A stretch of 64,000 nucleotides of DNA, taken from assembly GCA_947498785.1 (NCBI GenBank), contig CANMLS010000022.1, positions 1 through 64,000 of the forward strand, read 5' to 3'. This stretch comes from an uncultured Aquimarina sp. (GTDB lineage: Bacteria > Bacteroidota > Bacteroidia > Flavobacteriales > Flavobacteriaceae). The stretch's first letter is position 1; each line of letters opens with the position of its first letter. Positions 19,101-28,200 of this stretch are shown here, in pieces. The notes under the pieces are model-generated. The model was not told the origin of the DNA. It worked only from the letters and a program-made list of their open reading frames with translations, and did not search any database. Position numbers and translations under genes: made by a program.

Positions 19101-19503
19101 GATAACCATCAGCATTCACATCTGCAAATGTCACACCTGTCGACCAGCTTTTTACTTTAATAATTCCACTGCTTTCTGTAATATCCTCAAATTGTAAGTT
19201 TCCTTTGTTAAGGAAAATTTGATCATGCACTTGGTTTCCAGAAAAATAAATATCTGGCAAGCCATCATTGTTTATATCGCCAATGGCAACTCCAGCTCCG
19301 TTAACAAACTTTTCATTCAAAAGGTGATTGTCTTTTTGGGTCTCTACTAATGTGTTTTCAAAATTGATTCCCGAATACGTATAATCAATTAGTGTAAAAT
19401 GTTTATCAGCATTAGTAAGTGGTAAAACTTTGTTTCTATCACATGAAGAAAGCAACATTATGTAAACAAATAGAAATTTAAAAATAAGTAAACGCTTTTG
19501 CAT
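16159..19503 (-). CDS. Large double-propeller FG-GAP/UnbV lipoprotein
   Basis: The ATG at 19503 starts a good lipoprotein signal (MQKRLLIFKF…LLSSCDRN); the ATG at 19530 adds nine residues of non-signal leader. The 1114-residue protein has about seven VCBS loops at about 60-510 (DINNDGLPDIYFS, DYDNDGNLDIMVV, DLDLDGDLDIIVN). An ASPIC/UnbV domain follows at about 515-605 (AHFGLGEAEIVEKVEIQWPDG), then a second set of VCBS loops at about 650-1060 (DVDRDGLDDFFVG, DYDDDGDLDLFIG, DFDKDGKQDILIS). Proteins of this build often sit beside SusC/SusD in Bacteroidota. It faces susC across a shared 440-bp promoter region. Role unknown; glycan or ligand binding on the surface is a guess. Confidence 0.88.
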   Translation of the reverse strand: MQKRLLIFKFLFVYIMLLSSCDRNKVLPLTNADKHFTLIDYTYSGINFENTLVETQKDNHLLNEKFVNGAGVAIGDINNDGLPDIYFSGNQVHDQIFLNKGNLQFEDITESSGIIKVKSWSTGVTFADVNADGYQDIYVCKSARGSFENSPNLLYLNNGDLTFTEVAKKYKIADPGLSVQANFFDFNKDGWVDMYLVNQPPSYGNRKGGKTPLKNANSLYSDKLYRNLGGNKGFTEVSNFSGISNLAHGLSASIGDVNNDLWSDIYVTNDYDRPDYMYLNGADGSFKDVLKQSFKHISNFSMGSDIADYDNDGNLDIMVVDMVAEDHKRIKTNMGGMNPKDFWNIVEQGGHYQYMFNSLQRNNGNGTFSDLAQLAGVSNTDWSWGPLIADFDNDGLKDIFVTNGIKRNMRYSDVNNRYEIILDSIEVVARKTNRRFQDVIDILALAKMAPEDTLTNYMYKNNGDLTFSNTIKDWGFDLPSLSNGASYADLDLDGDLDIIVNNINKKAFLYRNNTSERKLGNYLRVVVRADEHKSVYGTRITLFKDSSLWQMIEITNTRGYMSKSEDIAHFGLGEAEIVEKVEIQWPDGTLEVLKNVKANQLLERTREGSGEANVVLPSKKRDQLFENITTDSQLSYRHQENEYDDYKEEVLLPHKMSTFGPSIAVGDVDRDGLDDFFVGGSAGFSGTLFIQKKIGGFKEIKDGAWSIDKVSEDMGSTFFDVDNDGDLDLFVVSGGNEFSPNSKELQDRIYINNGFGVFKKDVKRVASYLTSGSVVEKADYDDDGDLDLFIGGRLIPGNYPKAANSILLENRNGYLVDVTAEISPQFQSLGMVTSAEWVDLNKDKRLDLVVVGEWMPVTIFIQNDYGKFSVQKFEGIEDTEGWYYKVISKDMDKDGDEDLIVGNLGLNYKYKASNETPFEVYSYDFDKNGNTDIVLSYYEEGKMFPIRGRSCSIEQIPSLSQKFPTFESFGEADLNEIYGKDLSNALHLKAKTFASFYIENIDGESFKMHQLPQLAQVSSINNIIAEDFDKDGKQDILISGNLYASEIETPRNDAGVGLFLKGDGNGKFKAVSVTESGFFAPHDAKDMKRIKYGEKEAILIGNNDYFIQLVSIKP

Positions 19504-19605
19504 AGTTTCAACAGTATTTAATACATACATTTTTTAAGGTAGTATTCTCTTTAATTAGTTTACCAACCAATAAAGTGAATAGCAAGAAACAACATATAAT
19601 TCTTA

Positions 19606-19625
19606 TTTAAAACATAAGTTTTAAA
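19606..19625. repeat. Perfect 8-bp inverted repeat in the susC/UnbV divergent region
   Basis: TTTAAAAC at 19606-19613 and GTTTTAAA at 19618-19625 form a perfect inverted repeat with a 4-base spacer. It lies about 100 bp upstream of the leftward UnbV lipoprotein start and over 300 bp from susC. It may be an operator or a small hairpin in the 5' leader. It is AT-only except for one C and one G, so chance is a real possibility. Confidence 0.3.
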
Positions 19626-19786
19626 GCTAGAAATACCTAAAAAATTGCCATTACAAGAAGCAATATAAAGTAACTAAGATTCTTAATGTTGAGAAAATAG
19701 CAAAATTAAGCACACTTGATTAGATTTTCCTTAACAATGCACACTATTTACCCCCAATACTCTCAACAATGTTCTTCTTTTGGGGT

Positions 19787-19837
19787 ATTATTGACTTTGA
19801 CGTGTTATTGGTTTTGACGAGTTACTGATTTTGCAAT
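19787..19837 (+). promoter_or_regulatory. Three 17-bp tandem direct repeats upstream of susC (candidate operator)
   Basis: Three head-to-tail copies of 17 bp start at 19787, 19804 and 19821. They share the core TTAnTGnnTTTG, and at most 4-5 positions differ between copies. The last copy ends 105 bp before the susC start codon. Seventeen base pairs matches the half-site length of classical AraC-type operators. An AraC-type hybrid regulator is encoded just downstream of susCD at 25274-29509, so it is the natural candidate binder. That assignment is inference from position and period only. Confidence 0.5.
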
Positions 19838-19942
19838 CACATATAGACTTGATTTTGCAAAATTTGATTTCTAAAAAAATTCAAATTACTAGATCGTTAA
19901 TTCAATTCAACTAATAACTAATCATTAAAACTTCACTAAATT

Positions 19943-22900
19943 ATGCTTAAAAAGTATTTAACAAAAAAACTTAAACATAACAAAAAGTGGTTCGTACCAC
20001 TCTTCCTTTGTCTATGTTTCACTTCGTTGACCTATGCTCAAAAAAAGGCAGTCAGTGGTACAGTGATTGATGAGATAAACGGACCGCTAATCGGTGCAAA
20101 TATCTTAGTTAAAGGGACTTCAAACGGTGTGGTCACTGATTTTGATGGAAATTTCACTATAGAAACTACAAGTGATGCTGTTTTATTAATCTCATATACG
20201 GGTTATACTACACAAGAAATTCCTGTGAACAATCAAACCGATTTAATGATACAATTGCAATTAGATGCTTCGGCACTTGATGAGATTGTAGTCATTGGAT
20301 ATGGATCAAGAAAAAGAAACGATGTTACTGGTGCCGTTAGTACGGTAAAGACTGCTTATATAGAGCAACAGTCTGCAGGAGATGCTACCCGTGCATTACA
20401 AGGAAGTGCTTCTGGAGTTACAGTAGTATCTTCTGGAAGACCAGGGGTACAAGCTCAGGTTAGAATTCGTGGATTAGGTACCATTAATAATAATGGACCA
20501 TTGTATGTTGTTGATGGAGTCTTTGGCGCACAATTACCTCCAACGAATCAGATTGAATCAATGCAAGTGCTTAAAGATGCTTCATCTACTGCCATTTATG
20601 GAGCTAGAGGAGCAAATGGTGTTGTTCTGATCACTACCAAAACAGGAAGAGTCGGACAATCTGCTAAATTAGAACTTAATGTAAGGACTGGAATCGGAAC
20701 TGCAAACTCTAAATATGATATTGTAACAGATCCTACTCTAGTTGGTCAGCAAATATGGCTGGAACAAACAAACGATGGTATTACACCTAGTAGTACACAT
20801 TTTAATTTTGATCCAAATAATATTCAAGGAACTACAGTAAATGATTTTTTGTTTCCTAATGGAGCTTCTATAGGCGATCCATCTACTAACCCTTCGTTGT
20901 ATGAATTAAGAGATTATCCTATTACCCTTACAAACAAAGAAGGAACTGACTGGTTAAAAGAATTATATCAACCAGCGCCTATAACAGACATTACACTTTC
21001 AGTGTCTGGTGGGGCAGAAAAAACCACATATTCTTTCAGTGGTAATTACTTTAAAGAAGAGGGGATATTAAGATATAATTCTTTTGACAGATATGCCTTT
21101 AGGGCGAATGTGGACACTCAACTTAAGGATTGGTTGAAAATTGGTCAACGTTTGGGTCTTACTTTAACTGAGTCTAGAGGTAATACAGTAGGTTTTAATG
21201 CGATAGTTGAAACAAGTCCTTTAATCCCCGTACGAGATATTGCGGGTAACTTCGCAGGTGGTATAGTTGGAGGAGGATTAAATGACGGACCAAATCCTTT
21301 GGGAAATAATTTTCGTGAGCGAAAGGATACAAGAACCACTATAAATGCAACAGGTAACTTTTACCTAGAGGTAAACCCATTTAAAAACGTTACAGCTAAA
21401 ACTCTTTTTGGATATAATACAAGTTGGTATTCTAACTACGATCCAAGATTTGCTGATCCTGAAAACACTAATGGTACCACTGGTAATTCTTTAAGTGAAA
21501 CTAGAGGTAAAAATCTAACTTGGAACTGGTCGAACACAATTAACTATACAAAAACATTTAATGAGCTTCATAATTTTGATATTTTGCTAGGAACAGAAGC
21601 TACACGTTTTGAATTCGATGAGATAAGTGCTGGAAGGGAAGGTTTTATCTCAACAGATGACGACTTTTTTATATTGAGTTCTGGTTCTGAAAATCAGACC
21701 AATAATGCTAACGCTGCTGCATGGGCGTTAAACTCTTATTTTGGTAGAGTATACTATTCATACGATGCTAAATATATGTTGGAAGCAACTATACGTCGTG
21801 ATGGATCATCAAGATTTGGTTCAAATAATAGATGGGGTAATTTTCCTGCCGTTTCTGGTGGATGGGTTATTTCTAATGAAAATTTCTTAAGTGATACTGA
21901 TTGGTTAAATCACTTAAAGTTGAGAGCAGGTTGGGGACAGTCTGGTAATGACCAAATTGGTAATTACAACGGTTTCTCGACATTCGGTTCTGGTTTGGGA
22001 TCTTCATTCTATGGGATTGGCGGTAACGACAATACTATTATTCAAGGGTTTCAGACAATAGCTGTTGGTAATCCAGATGCTAAATGGGAAACCACTACTT
22101 CAACAAATTTTGCAGTTGACGCCACCTTATTCAATGGTATTAACATGTCTTTGGATGTTTGGGAAAAAGTGACTACAGATATGTTATTTCCTGTTGCCAT
22201 TCCTGCTGTTCAAGGTATAGCTAATGCTCCCTCTGTTAATATAGGAGACATGGAAAATAAGGGTTTTGATTTGGAATTGAGTTATAGTGGTGGTGGACAT
22301 GAAGAAGGCGATTTTAAATATACAGTTGGGCTTATATTTTCAAAGTATAAAAATAAGATCAAAAAATTATCAAATAACGAAGATGAGTTCATCGTTGGTA
22401 GTGAACAAAGAGCTCAGCGTTATACGAGGGCAGAAACAGGAACAGCATTTCCAGAATTTTTTGGATACGTTGTTGATGGTATATTTCAAACACAGGCAGA
22501 AGCAGATGGTCATGCACCAAATGGTAATTATAACCAACCTGGAAATCTAATCATACGTGATGTAGATGGAGATGGAGAGATTACCGCAGATGATAGAACA
22601 TATATAGGAACACCAAATCCAGATTTTACAGCTGGTTTGAATATAAGGTTAGAATATAAACATTTTGACTTTACTGCCAGTTTATATACCAGTCAAGGAA
22701 ATGATGCCATCAATTATTATAATCGTTTTACGAGATATGGTTTATTTCAAGGTCCAAAAAGTCCAGATAGATTATTTCGTTCTTGGGGAAGTCCGTATCT
22801 AGAAAACAATGCTGATGCAGTCTTACCTAGAGCTTCTTCTCAGACTAGTTTTGAACAGAATACACATTCAGACCTAGTTGAAGACGCATCATTTGTACGT

Positions 22901-23125
22901 TTACAGAATGCACAAATTGGTTTTAATGTACCCCAAAAAATAATAGATGATATAAATATTTCTTCCATGCGTATCTACCTTATGGGTACCAATATTTTTA
23001 CAATAAGTGACTATTCTGGACTAGATGCCGAAGTATTTGTAAATAACGAAATAGACAGAGGCCTAGATCGTGGAAACTGGCCAGCACCTAGACAAATCAT
23101 AGTTGGTTTGGATATTAAATTATAA
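19943..23125 (+). CDS. susC: SusC/RagA-type TonB-linked outer-membrane protein
   Basis: The 1060-residue protein has a signal peptide (to about residue 33, ending TYAQ). A carboxypeptidase-like regulatory domain follows at about 37-115 (GTVIDEINGPLIGANILVKG). The SusC box LDEIVVIGYGSRKRNDVTGAV leads into the plug (about 120-230; VRIRGLGTINNNGPLYVVDG, STAIYGARGANGVVLITTK), then a long 22-strand-type barrel to the C-terminus. It imports a large ligand across the outer membrane with the SusD lid encoded 27 bp downstream. No CAZyme lies nearby, so the glycan or other substrate is unknown. The symbol reflects family membership, not orthology to starch uptake. Confidence 0.93.
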   Translation: MLKKYLTKKLKHNKKWFVPLFLCLCFTSLTYAQKKAVSGTVIDEINGPLIGANILVKGTSNGVVTDFDGNFTIETTSDAVLLISYTGYTTQEIPVNNQTDLMIQLQLDASALDEIVVIGYGSRKRNDVTGAVSTVKTAYIEQQSAGDATRALQGSASGVTVVSSGRPGVQAQVRIRGLGTINNNGPLYVVDGVFGAQLPPTNQIESMQVLKDASSTAIYGARGANGVVLITTKTGRVGQSAKLELNVRTGIGTANSKYDIVTDPTLVGQQIWLEQTNDGITPSSTHFNFDPNNIQGTTVNDFLFPNGASIGDPSTNPSLYELRDYPITLTNKEGTDWLKELYQPAPITDITLSVSGGAEKTTYSFSGNYFKEEGILRYNSFDRYAFRANVDTQLKDWLKIGQRLGLTLTESRGNTVGFNAIVETSPLIPVRDIAGNFAGGIVGGGLNDGPNPLGNNFRERKDTRTTINATGNFYLEVNPFKNVTAKTLFGYNTSWYSNYDPRFADPENTNGTTGNSLSETRGKNLTWNWSNTINYTKTFNELHNFDILLGTEATRFEFDEISAGREGFISTDDDFFILSSGSENQTNNANAAAWALNSYFGRVYYSYDAKYMLEATIRRDGSSRFGSNNRWGNFPAVSGGWVISNENFLSDTDWLNHLKLRAGWGQSGNDQIGNYNGFSTFGSGLGSSFYGIGGNDNTIIQGFQTIAVGNPDAKWETTTSTNFAVDATLFNGINMSLDVWEKVTTDMLFPVAIPAVQGIANAPSVNIGDMENKGFDLELSYSGGGHEEGDFKYTVGLIFSKYKNKIKKLSNNEDEFIVGSEQRAQRYTRAETGTAFPEFFGYVVDGIFQTQAEADGHAPNGNYNQPGNLIIRDVDGDGEITADDRTYIGTPNPDFTAGLNIRLEYKHFDFTASLYTSQGNDAINYYNRFTRYGLFQGPKSPDRLFRSWGSPYLENNADAVLPRASSQTSFEQNTHSDLVEDASFVRLQNAQIGFNVPQKIIDDINISSMRIYLMGTNIFTISDYSGLDAEVFVNNEIDRGLDRGNWPAPRQIIVGLDIKL

Positions 23126-23152
23126 ACTGTAGAAAAATAAAATCAGAAAAAG

Positions 23153-24901
23153 ATGAAAAAAATACATTTTAAAATCTGGATACTAAGTTCCCTTGTATTG
23201 CTACTGGGGTCGTGTAGTGAGGAGTTTTTAGAGGAGCAACCCAAAGGTACCGTAAGAGAATCTACATTAGCAGACGAAAATGGTGTTAATTTGTTATTGG
23301 TCGCAGCATACTCCAGAATTGATGGTTATGCAAACGGAGAAGCTGGCGGTACTGGCGGTGCTTCGGCAACAAACTGGGTCTGGGGTGATGTACCATCCGA
23401 TGATATGCATCGTGGAGATCAGACAGGTGGTTGGTCCCCTATAAACCTTATAGAAAGGTTTGAAGTAGATCCAAGTAATCCATGGGTAGATGAATTATGG
23501 ACAGCTAATTTTGATGGTGTTTCACGAGCTAATGATGTCCTTAGAATATTGGACCAAGCTAAAGATAATATAACTCCAGAAAAGGCAGTTCAATTAGAAG
23601 CAGAGGCACGATGGCTTAGAGCTTGGTATTATTTCCAATTGCGTTCTAAGATTGAAAAAGTACCTTATATTACCGAAGATATGGAGGCTAAAGAGGTTAG
23701 TAATGATCGAGAAATTTGGGACGATATCGAAGCTGATCTACAGTGGGGTATAGATAACAACATGGATGAAACTCCAGAGATAGGTCGAGCTTCTCGTTGG
23801 GCAGCAAAGGCATTAAAAGCCAGAGTACATTTATTTCAAAAGGAATTCTCAGAAGCCAAACTACTATTGGACGATATAATAAATAATGGTCCTTTTACAC
23901 TAATGGATCATTTTTATGACAACTTTGACGAAGAAAAACAGAACAATGCAGAAAGTATTTTTGAAGTCCAATATACTGTAAACGATGGTGCAGGTGATGC
24001 CAACTCAGGTATCGACCATAGAACACTGTTTCCAAGAGGTTCTGATGTAGGTTTATGCTGCGCATACAGTGCACCTTCTTTTGACTTGTTCAATGCTTTC
24101 AAGGTTGATGCTAATGGTCTACCTTTGTTTGACACTTTTCAAGATGATTTATTATTAGAGGATTATGGTACCTTAGATACAGAACCATTTACTCCTACAA
24201 ATGTATCCTTAGATCCTCGAGTGGACTGGACGATTGGACGAAGAGGTATCCCTTTTTTGGATTGGGGACCTATGTCTGGAAGTGATTGGATGCTGGATCA
24301 AGCTGGAATGGGACCATTCCTGAATAAGAAAATCATGTTTTACAAAAGAAATTTTAGAACAATTTCTATATCCAGTCCTACATGGTCTGCAGGACTTAAT
24401 GGTAACAATTGGCGTCTCTTTAGATTAAGTCATATTATTTTATGGAGAGCTGAGGTTGCTGTCGAAGAAAATGATTTGAATACTGCTAGAAACATGGTCA
24501 ACATGATTCGTGAAAGAGCACAGGATGATATAGTAATGGGTAGAGTTAACAATACTACATTTGAAAGTGGATATGTGCCTGATATTGATGAAAATCAACC
24601 CGCAGCCAATTATAACCTAGGTTTATATGTGTCATTTCCTGATTCGGATTATGCAAGAAAGGCTGTTTACCATGAAATGAGATTGGAATTTGCCTTAGAA
24701 GGAATGCGTTTTCAAGATCTTGTTCGTTGGGGTATTGAAGAAGAAACGATGAATCAGTATTTTGAATCTGAATTAGGTAATGGAAAACTCCCTTGGTTAC
24801 AAGGAGCATCTTATACACCTGGAAAAAATGATCATTTTCCAATACCACAATCACAAATAGATTTACAGCCTGGAGTCTTGACTCAAGATCCTGCGTATTG
24901 A
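23153..24901 (+). CDS. susD: SusD/RagB-type surface lipoprotein
   Basis: The 582-residue protein has a lipoprotein signal (LVLLLGSCSEEFLEEQPKG; Cys at about 21). SusD landmarks are ARWLRAWYYFQLRSKIEKVPYI at about 158-180, WAAKALKARVHLF in the TPR-like region, and the C-terminal EMRLEFALEGMRFQDLVRWG at about 502-521. It ends FPIPQSQIDLQPG…TQDPAY, the standard family ending. It caps and feeds the SusC pore. It is translated from the same transcript as susC and followed by a strong terminator, so the regulator downstream has its own promoter. Confidence 0.93.
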   Translation: MKKIHFKIWILSSLVLLLGSCSEEFLEEQPKGTVRESTLADENGVNLLLVAAYSRIDGYANGEAGGTGGASATNWVWGDVPSDDMHRGDQTGGWSPINLIERFEVDPSNPWVDELWTANFDGVSRANDVLRILDQAKDNITPEKAVQLEAEARWLRAWYYFQLRSKIEKVPYITEDMEAKEVSNDREIWDDIEADLQWGIDNNMDETPEIGRASRWAAKALKARVHLFQKEFSEAKLLLDDIINNGPFTLMDHFYDNFDEEKQNNAESIFEVQYTVNDGAGDANSGIDHRTLFPRGSDVGLCCAYSAPSFDLFNAFKVDANGLPLFDTFQDDLLLEDYGTLDTEPFTPTNVSLDPRVDWTIGRRGIPFLDWGPMSGSDWMLDQAGMGPFLNKKIMFYKRNFRTISISSPTWSAGLNGNNWRLFRLSHIILWRAEVAVEENDLNTARNMVNMIRERAQDDIVMGRVNNTTFESGYVPDIDENQPAANYNLGLYVSFPDSDYARKAVYHEMRLEFALEGMRFQDLVRWGIEEETMNQYFESELGNGKLPWLQGASYTPGKNDHFPIPQSQIDLQPGVLTQDPAY

Positions 24902-24946
24902 TTTCTTTTATTAATTAAGTAATTCTGTATTAATTAAATTAGTTCG

Positions 24947-24984
24947 AAAGCGACCCTTTTTTTGGTTTGGGGTCGCTTTTTTTA
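24947..24984 (+). terminator. Rho-independent terminator after susCD
   Basis: AAAGCGACCC at 24947-24956 pairs with GGGTCGCTTT at 24970-24979, a 10-bp stem with a T/G-rich loop, and is followed by a T tract to about 24983. This is the clearest intrinsic terminator in the window and separates susCD from the HTCS gene. The remaining gap 24985-25273 should hold the regulator's promoter, but no convincing motif was found. Confidence 0.85.
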
Positions 24985-25273
24985 CTCACTTACAAATACA
25001 CATATGTGTAATATGATTATTAAGTAAAGTAAAAACATAATGGAACCCCAAACGACGTTCTAATTTTTGGTTCTGATCATAGATTATAGCACTTAATAGC
25101 TGAAAACAATTATTTTTCAATGAGTTACCCTAACTCTACACCTATTGACACTTCTTGGTTTTATTAGACCAATATTTCCAAAAAATTGAAGAGAATTTAC
25201 TCTACCAACTAAAAATAGTTATAAAATAATATAGTATATTTATTAGAAGTTGCAAGAAAATGATATAAGCCAT

Positions 25274-28200
25274 ATGAGTAAAGTAATTAAATTTTATTTG
25301 CGTGTATTATGCCTCTTTGGTCCTCTACTATTTTGTATAACTTCTTTTGCTCAAAGTCCTGATTTAAAATTTGAACATTTTATAGATGATAAAGGTCTTT
25401 CCCAAAATTCTGTAATGAATGTACTTCAGGATAAGGAAGGATATTTGTGGATGGCAACTCCAAATGGCCTTTATAAATATGATGGTAAAAACTTCACCAT
25501 ACATAGGCACGAACCCAATAACCCCAATAGCCTAATCAATAATTCAGTATTTGAACTTGAGATGGATATCTCAGGTAATATTCTCATAGGAACTGGTAGA
25601 GGTCTCAGTAGATTCAACCAGATTACACAAACATTTTCAACATTCCCCATAATATTAAAAGATCAACGAATTAGTGCCATATATCCAGAAAAAGATGGTT
25701 CGCTATGGGTAGGCACCTTGCATTCTGGATTATATCATTTTAAAAGTACTGATAAAATTGGGGACAGACCCGATCATTACTTTCACCAACCCCAAAACCC
25801 CTCAAGTATTAAAAGTAATCAGATTCATTCTATAACTAAAGACAATGATGGTAATCTTTGGGTAGGTACCATTAATGGCCTCAGCAAAATGCATAAGGAC
25901 CATAATAAAGGTTTTGTCCATTTTAATGCACTAAAAGAAAGTGTCAAATCCCTTTTTTTAGACAAAAAAGGAAGATTGTGGATAGGACTCGAAGGACTTT
26001 TGCTTATTGTTATAGAAAATCCGAATAGTTTTAATACGCCTGAACAAACCAATTTTAAGCAATATAAATTTCATGCAGAACAGATGGACACTGCCAAATA
26101 TGGAGGCTTGATTGCAATCAATCAAGGATCTGACGGTAACCTATGGCTTGGAATATATGGATTAGGTCTCTATTGGTTTAATCCTGAAACTGGAAAATAT
26201 AAATTATATTCCCCTGACCCTTTGAAGACCCAAAGTTTAAGTAGTACAAATGTTGAAACAATATTTATAGATTGTTTCAACGTACTTTGGGTAGGAACAG
26301 AAGAAGGTGGATTGAACAAATGTGACTTAGGAAAAAAAGATATCGCTTTTTTGAAGAAAAAAGTTATGTCTAAAAATTCATTAAGTAACTCATCGGTCAA
26401 TGCGATTATTGAAGGAGAAAAAAAATCCATTTGGGTCGGTACAGAAAATGGTCTTAATAATGTTAGTTTTATTCAAGATAATTTTGAACAACCTACATTC
26501 AGGCATTACTATTTAAACAATAAGTTGAACAATTCAGAACAGACTGTTCAACAACCTATTTGGTCCATCTTAAAAGACAAGGACAATGACTATTGGTTAG
26601 GTAGTACAGATGGGATTACCCAAATGACTATTGACCCAAAAACGAAAAAAGCCATTTTTATTCAAACTAAATTCAATGATGTAATTGAAGTGTTTTCTTC
26701 CTTGGAAGATAGTAAGGGCACATTATGGTTTGGTTCATTTGTGGATGGATTGATCAAATGGAAAAAGAAAAAACTTCCCAATAGTGAATCATTCGATTTC
26801 TCCACAGCAGAATACTATTTACCCGACCAAAATGATAAACATAGTATTAGCGGAAAAGAAATAAGTTGTCTTTATGAAGATAGCAAGGGTAATATTTGGA
26901 TTGGCACCTTACAAGGTGGTTTGAATATGATGATTCCAGGAAAAGATGGCCAACCCGATACTTTTGTTTCATATCAGCATGATCCTGATAACCCCAATAC
27001 ACTAAGTCATTATTCTGTTTTTTCCATTCACGAAGACAAAAATGGGAATTATTGGATCGGTACTTTTGGAGGAGGTTTAAATAAAATGACTTTCTCTAAT
27101 ACACCTGGCAAATCACCTTGCTTTGAACATTATACCGAAGAGGATGGATTGGCAAATGATGCTATTTATGGAATTCTTGAAGATGAAAATGGAAAATTAT
27201 GGATCAGTACTGACGATGGTATTTCATGTTTTGATCCTAAAACCAATACTTTTAAAAATCTAAACAAGGAAGATGGACTACAAAGCAGTAATTATAGAAA
27301 GAATGCATATTTCAAAAATAGTGATGGGTATTTATTCTTTGGAGGATTAAGAGGATTAAATATTTTTCATCCTGACAAACTAAAGGACAATACTATCCCT
27401 GCCATACCTAAAATTACATCCTTCAAAATAAAAAATGAAACTGTGATGGTAGGTCAAGAGTTTAATGGACGAATAATTCTGGATCGTTCGTTATCCAAAT
27501 TGAAGGAGGAAAAAATAAAGCTAAAACATGATGAGAGCGTACTTACATTTGAATTTGCAGCACTTCATTATGCTGCACCTGAAAAAAACAAATATATATA
27601 TAAACTGGTAGGCTTTGATGAAGATTGGCATGATTCAAAAGAAGCTTCTTTTGCACATTACACCAATTTATCACCAGGGGAGTATACTTTTAAAGTAAAA
27701 GCTTCTAACAATGATGGAGTATGGAGTGAATCCCCAGCTAGTATAAAATTTAGAATTTCTCCCCCATTCTGGTTAACAGGCTGGGCATATTTACTATATA
27801 CTTATCTGTTGGCTATGTTTTTTCTTGGTATTCAATCTTATTTTCATTTAAAGGCTAAAGAAAGAACCGCTATCAAAGTTCAAAATGAAATAGAAAAAGC
27901 CAATAAGCTAAAGCTTCAATTTTTTACTAATATCTCACACGATTTCAAAACACCAATAACTCTCATAATGAATCCATTAGAAGATATTTTGGATAATTCT
28001 GACATTAAAAAACCATTAAGAAAAAAGCTTAGCATCATGCAACGCAACGCAGACTATTTGTTACGTTTGGTAAATCAATTGATGGAATTTAGAAAAATAG
28101 AAGTTGGTGAAACTAAATTAGTGGCAACTAAATCAAACATTGTTCATTTTGTTAGAGAAATTACATTTTCGTTCAAGGCTTTGGCTAAGAAAAAAAATAT

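Noticed and set aside
19829-19857. -33/-7 promoter (TTTTG...TGATTTTG) just after the tandem repeats
   Set aside because: The -7 element deviates from TAnnTTTG and the 16-bp spacing is short, so it is too weak to list as a promoter.
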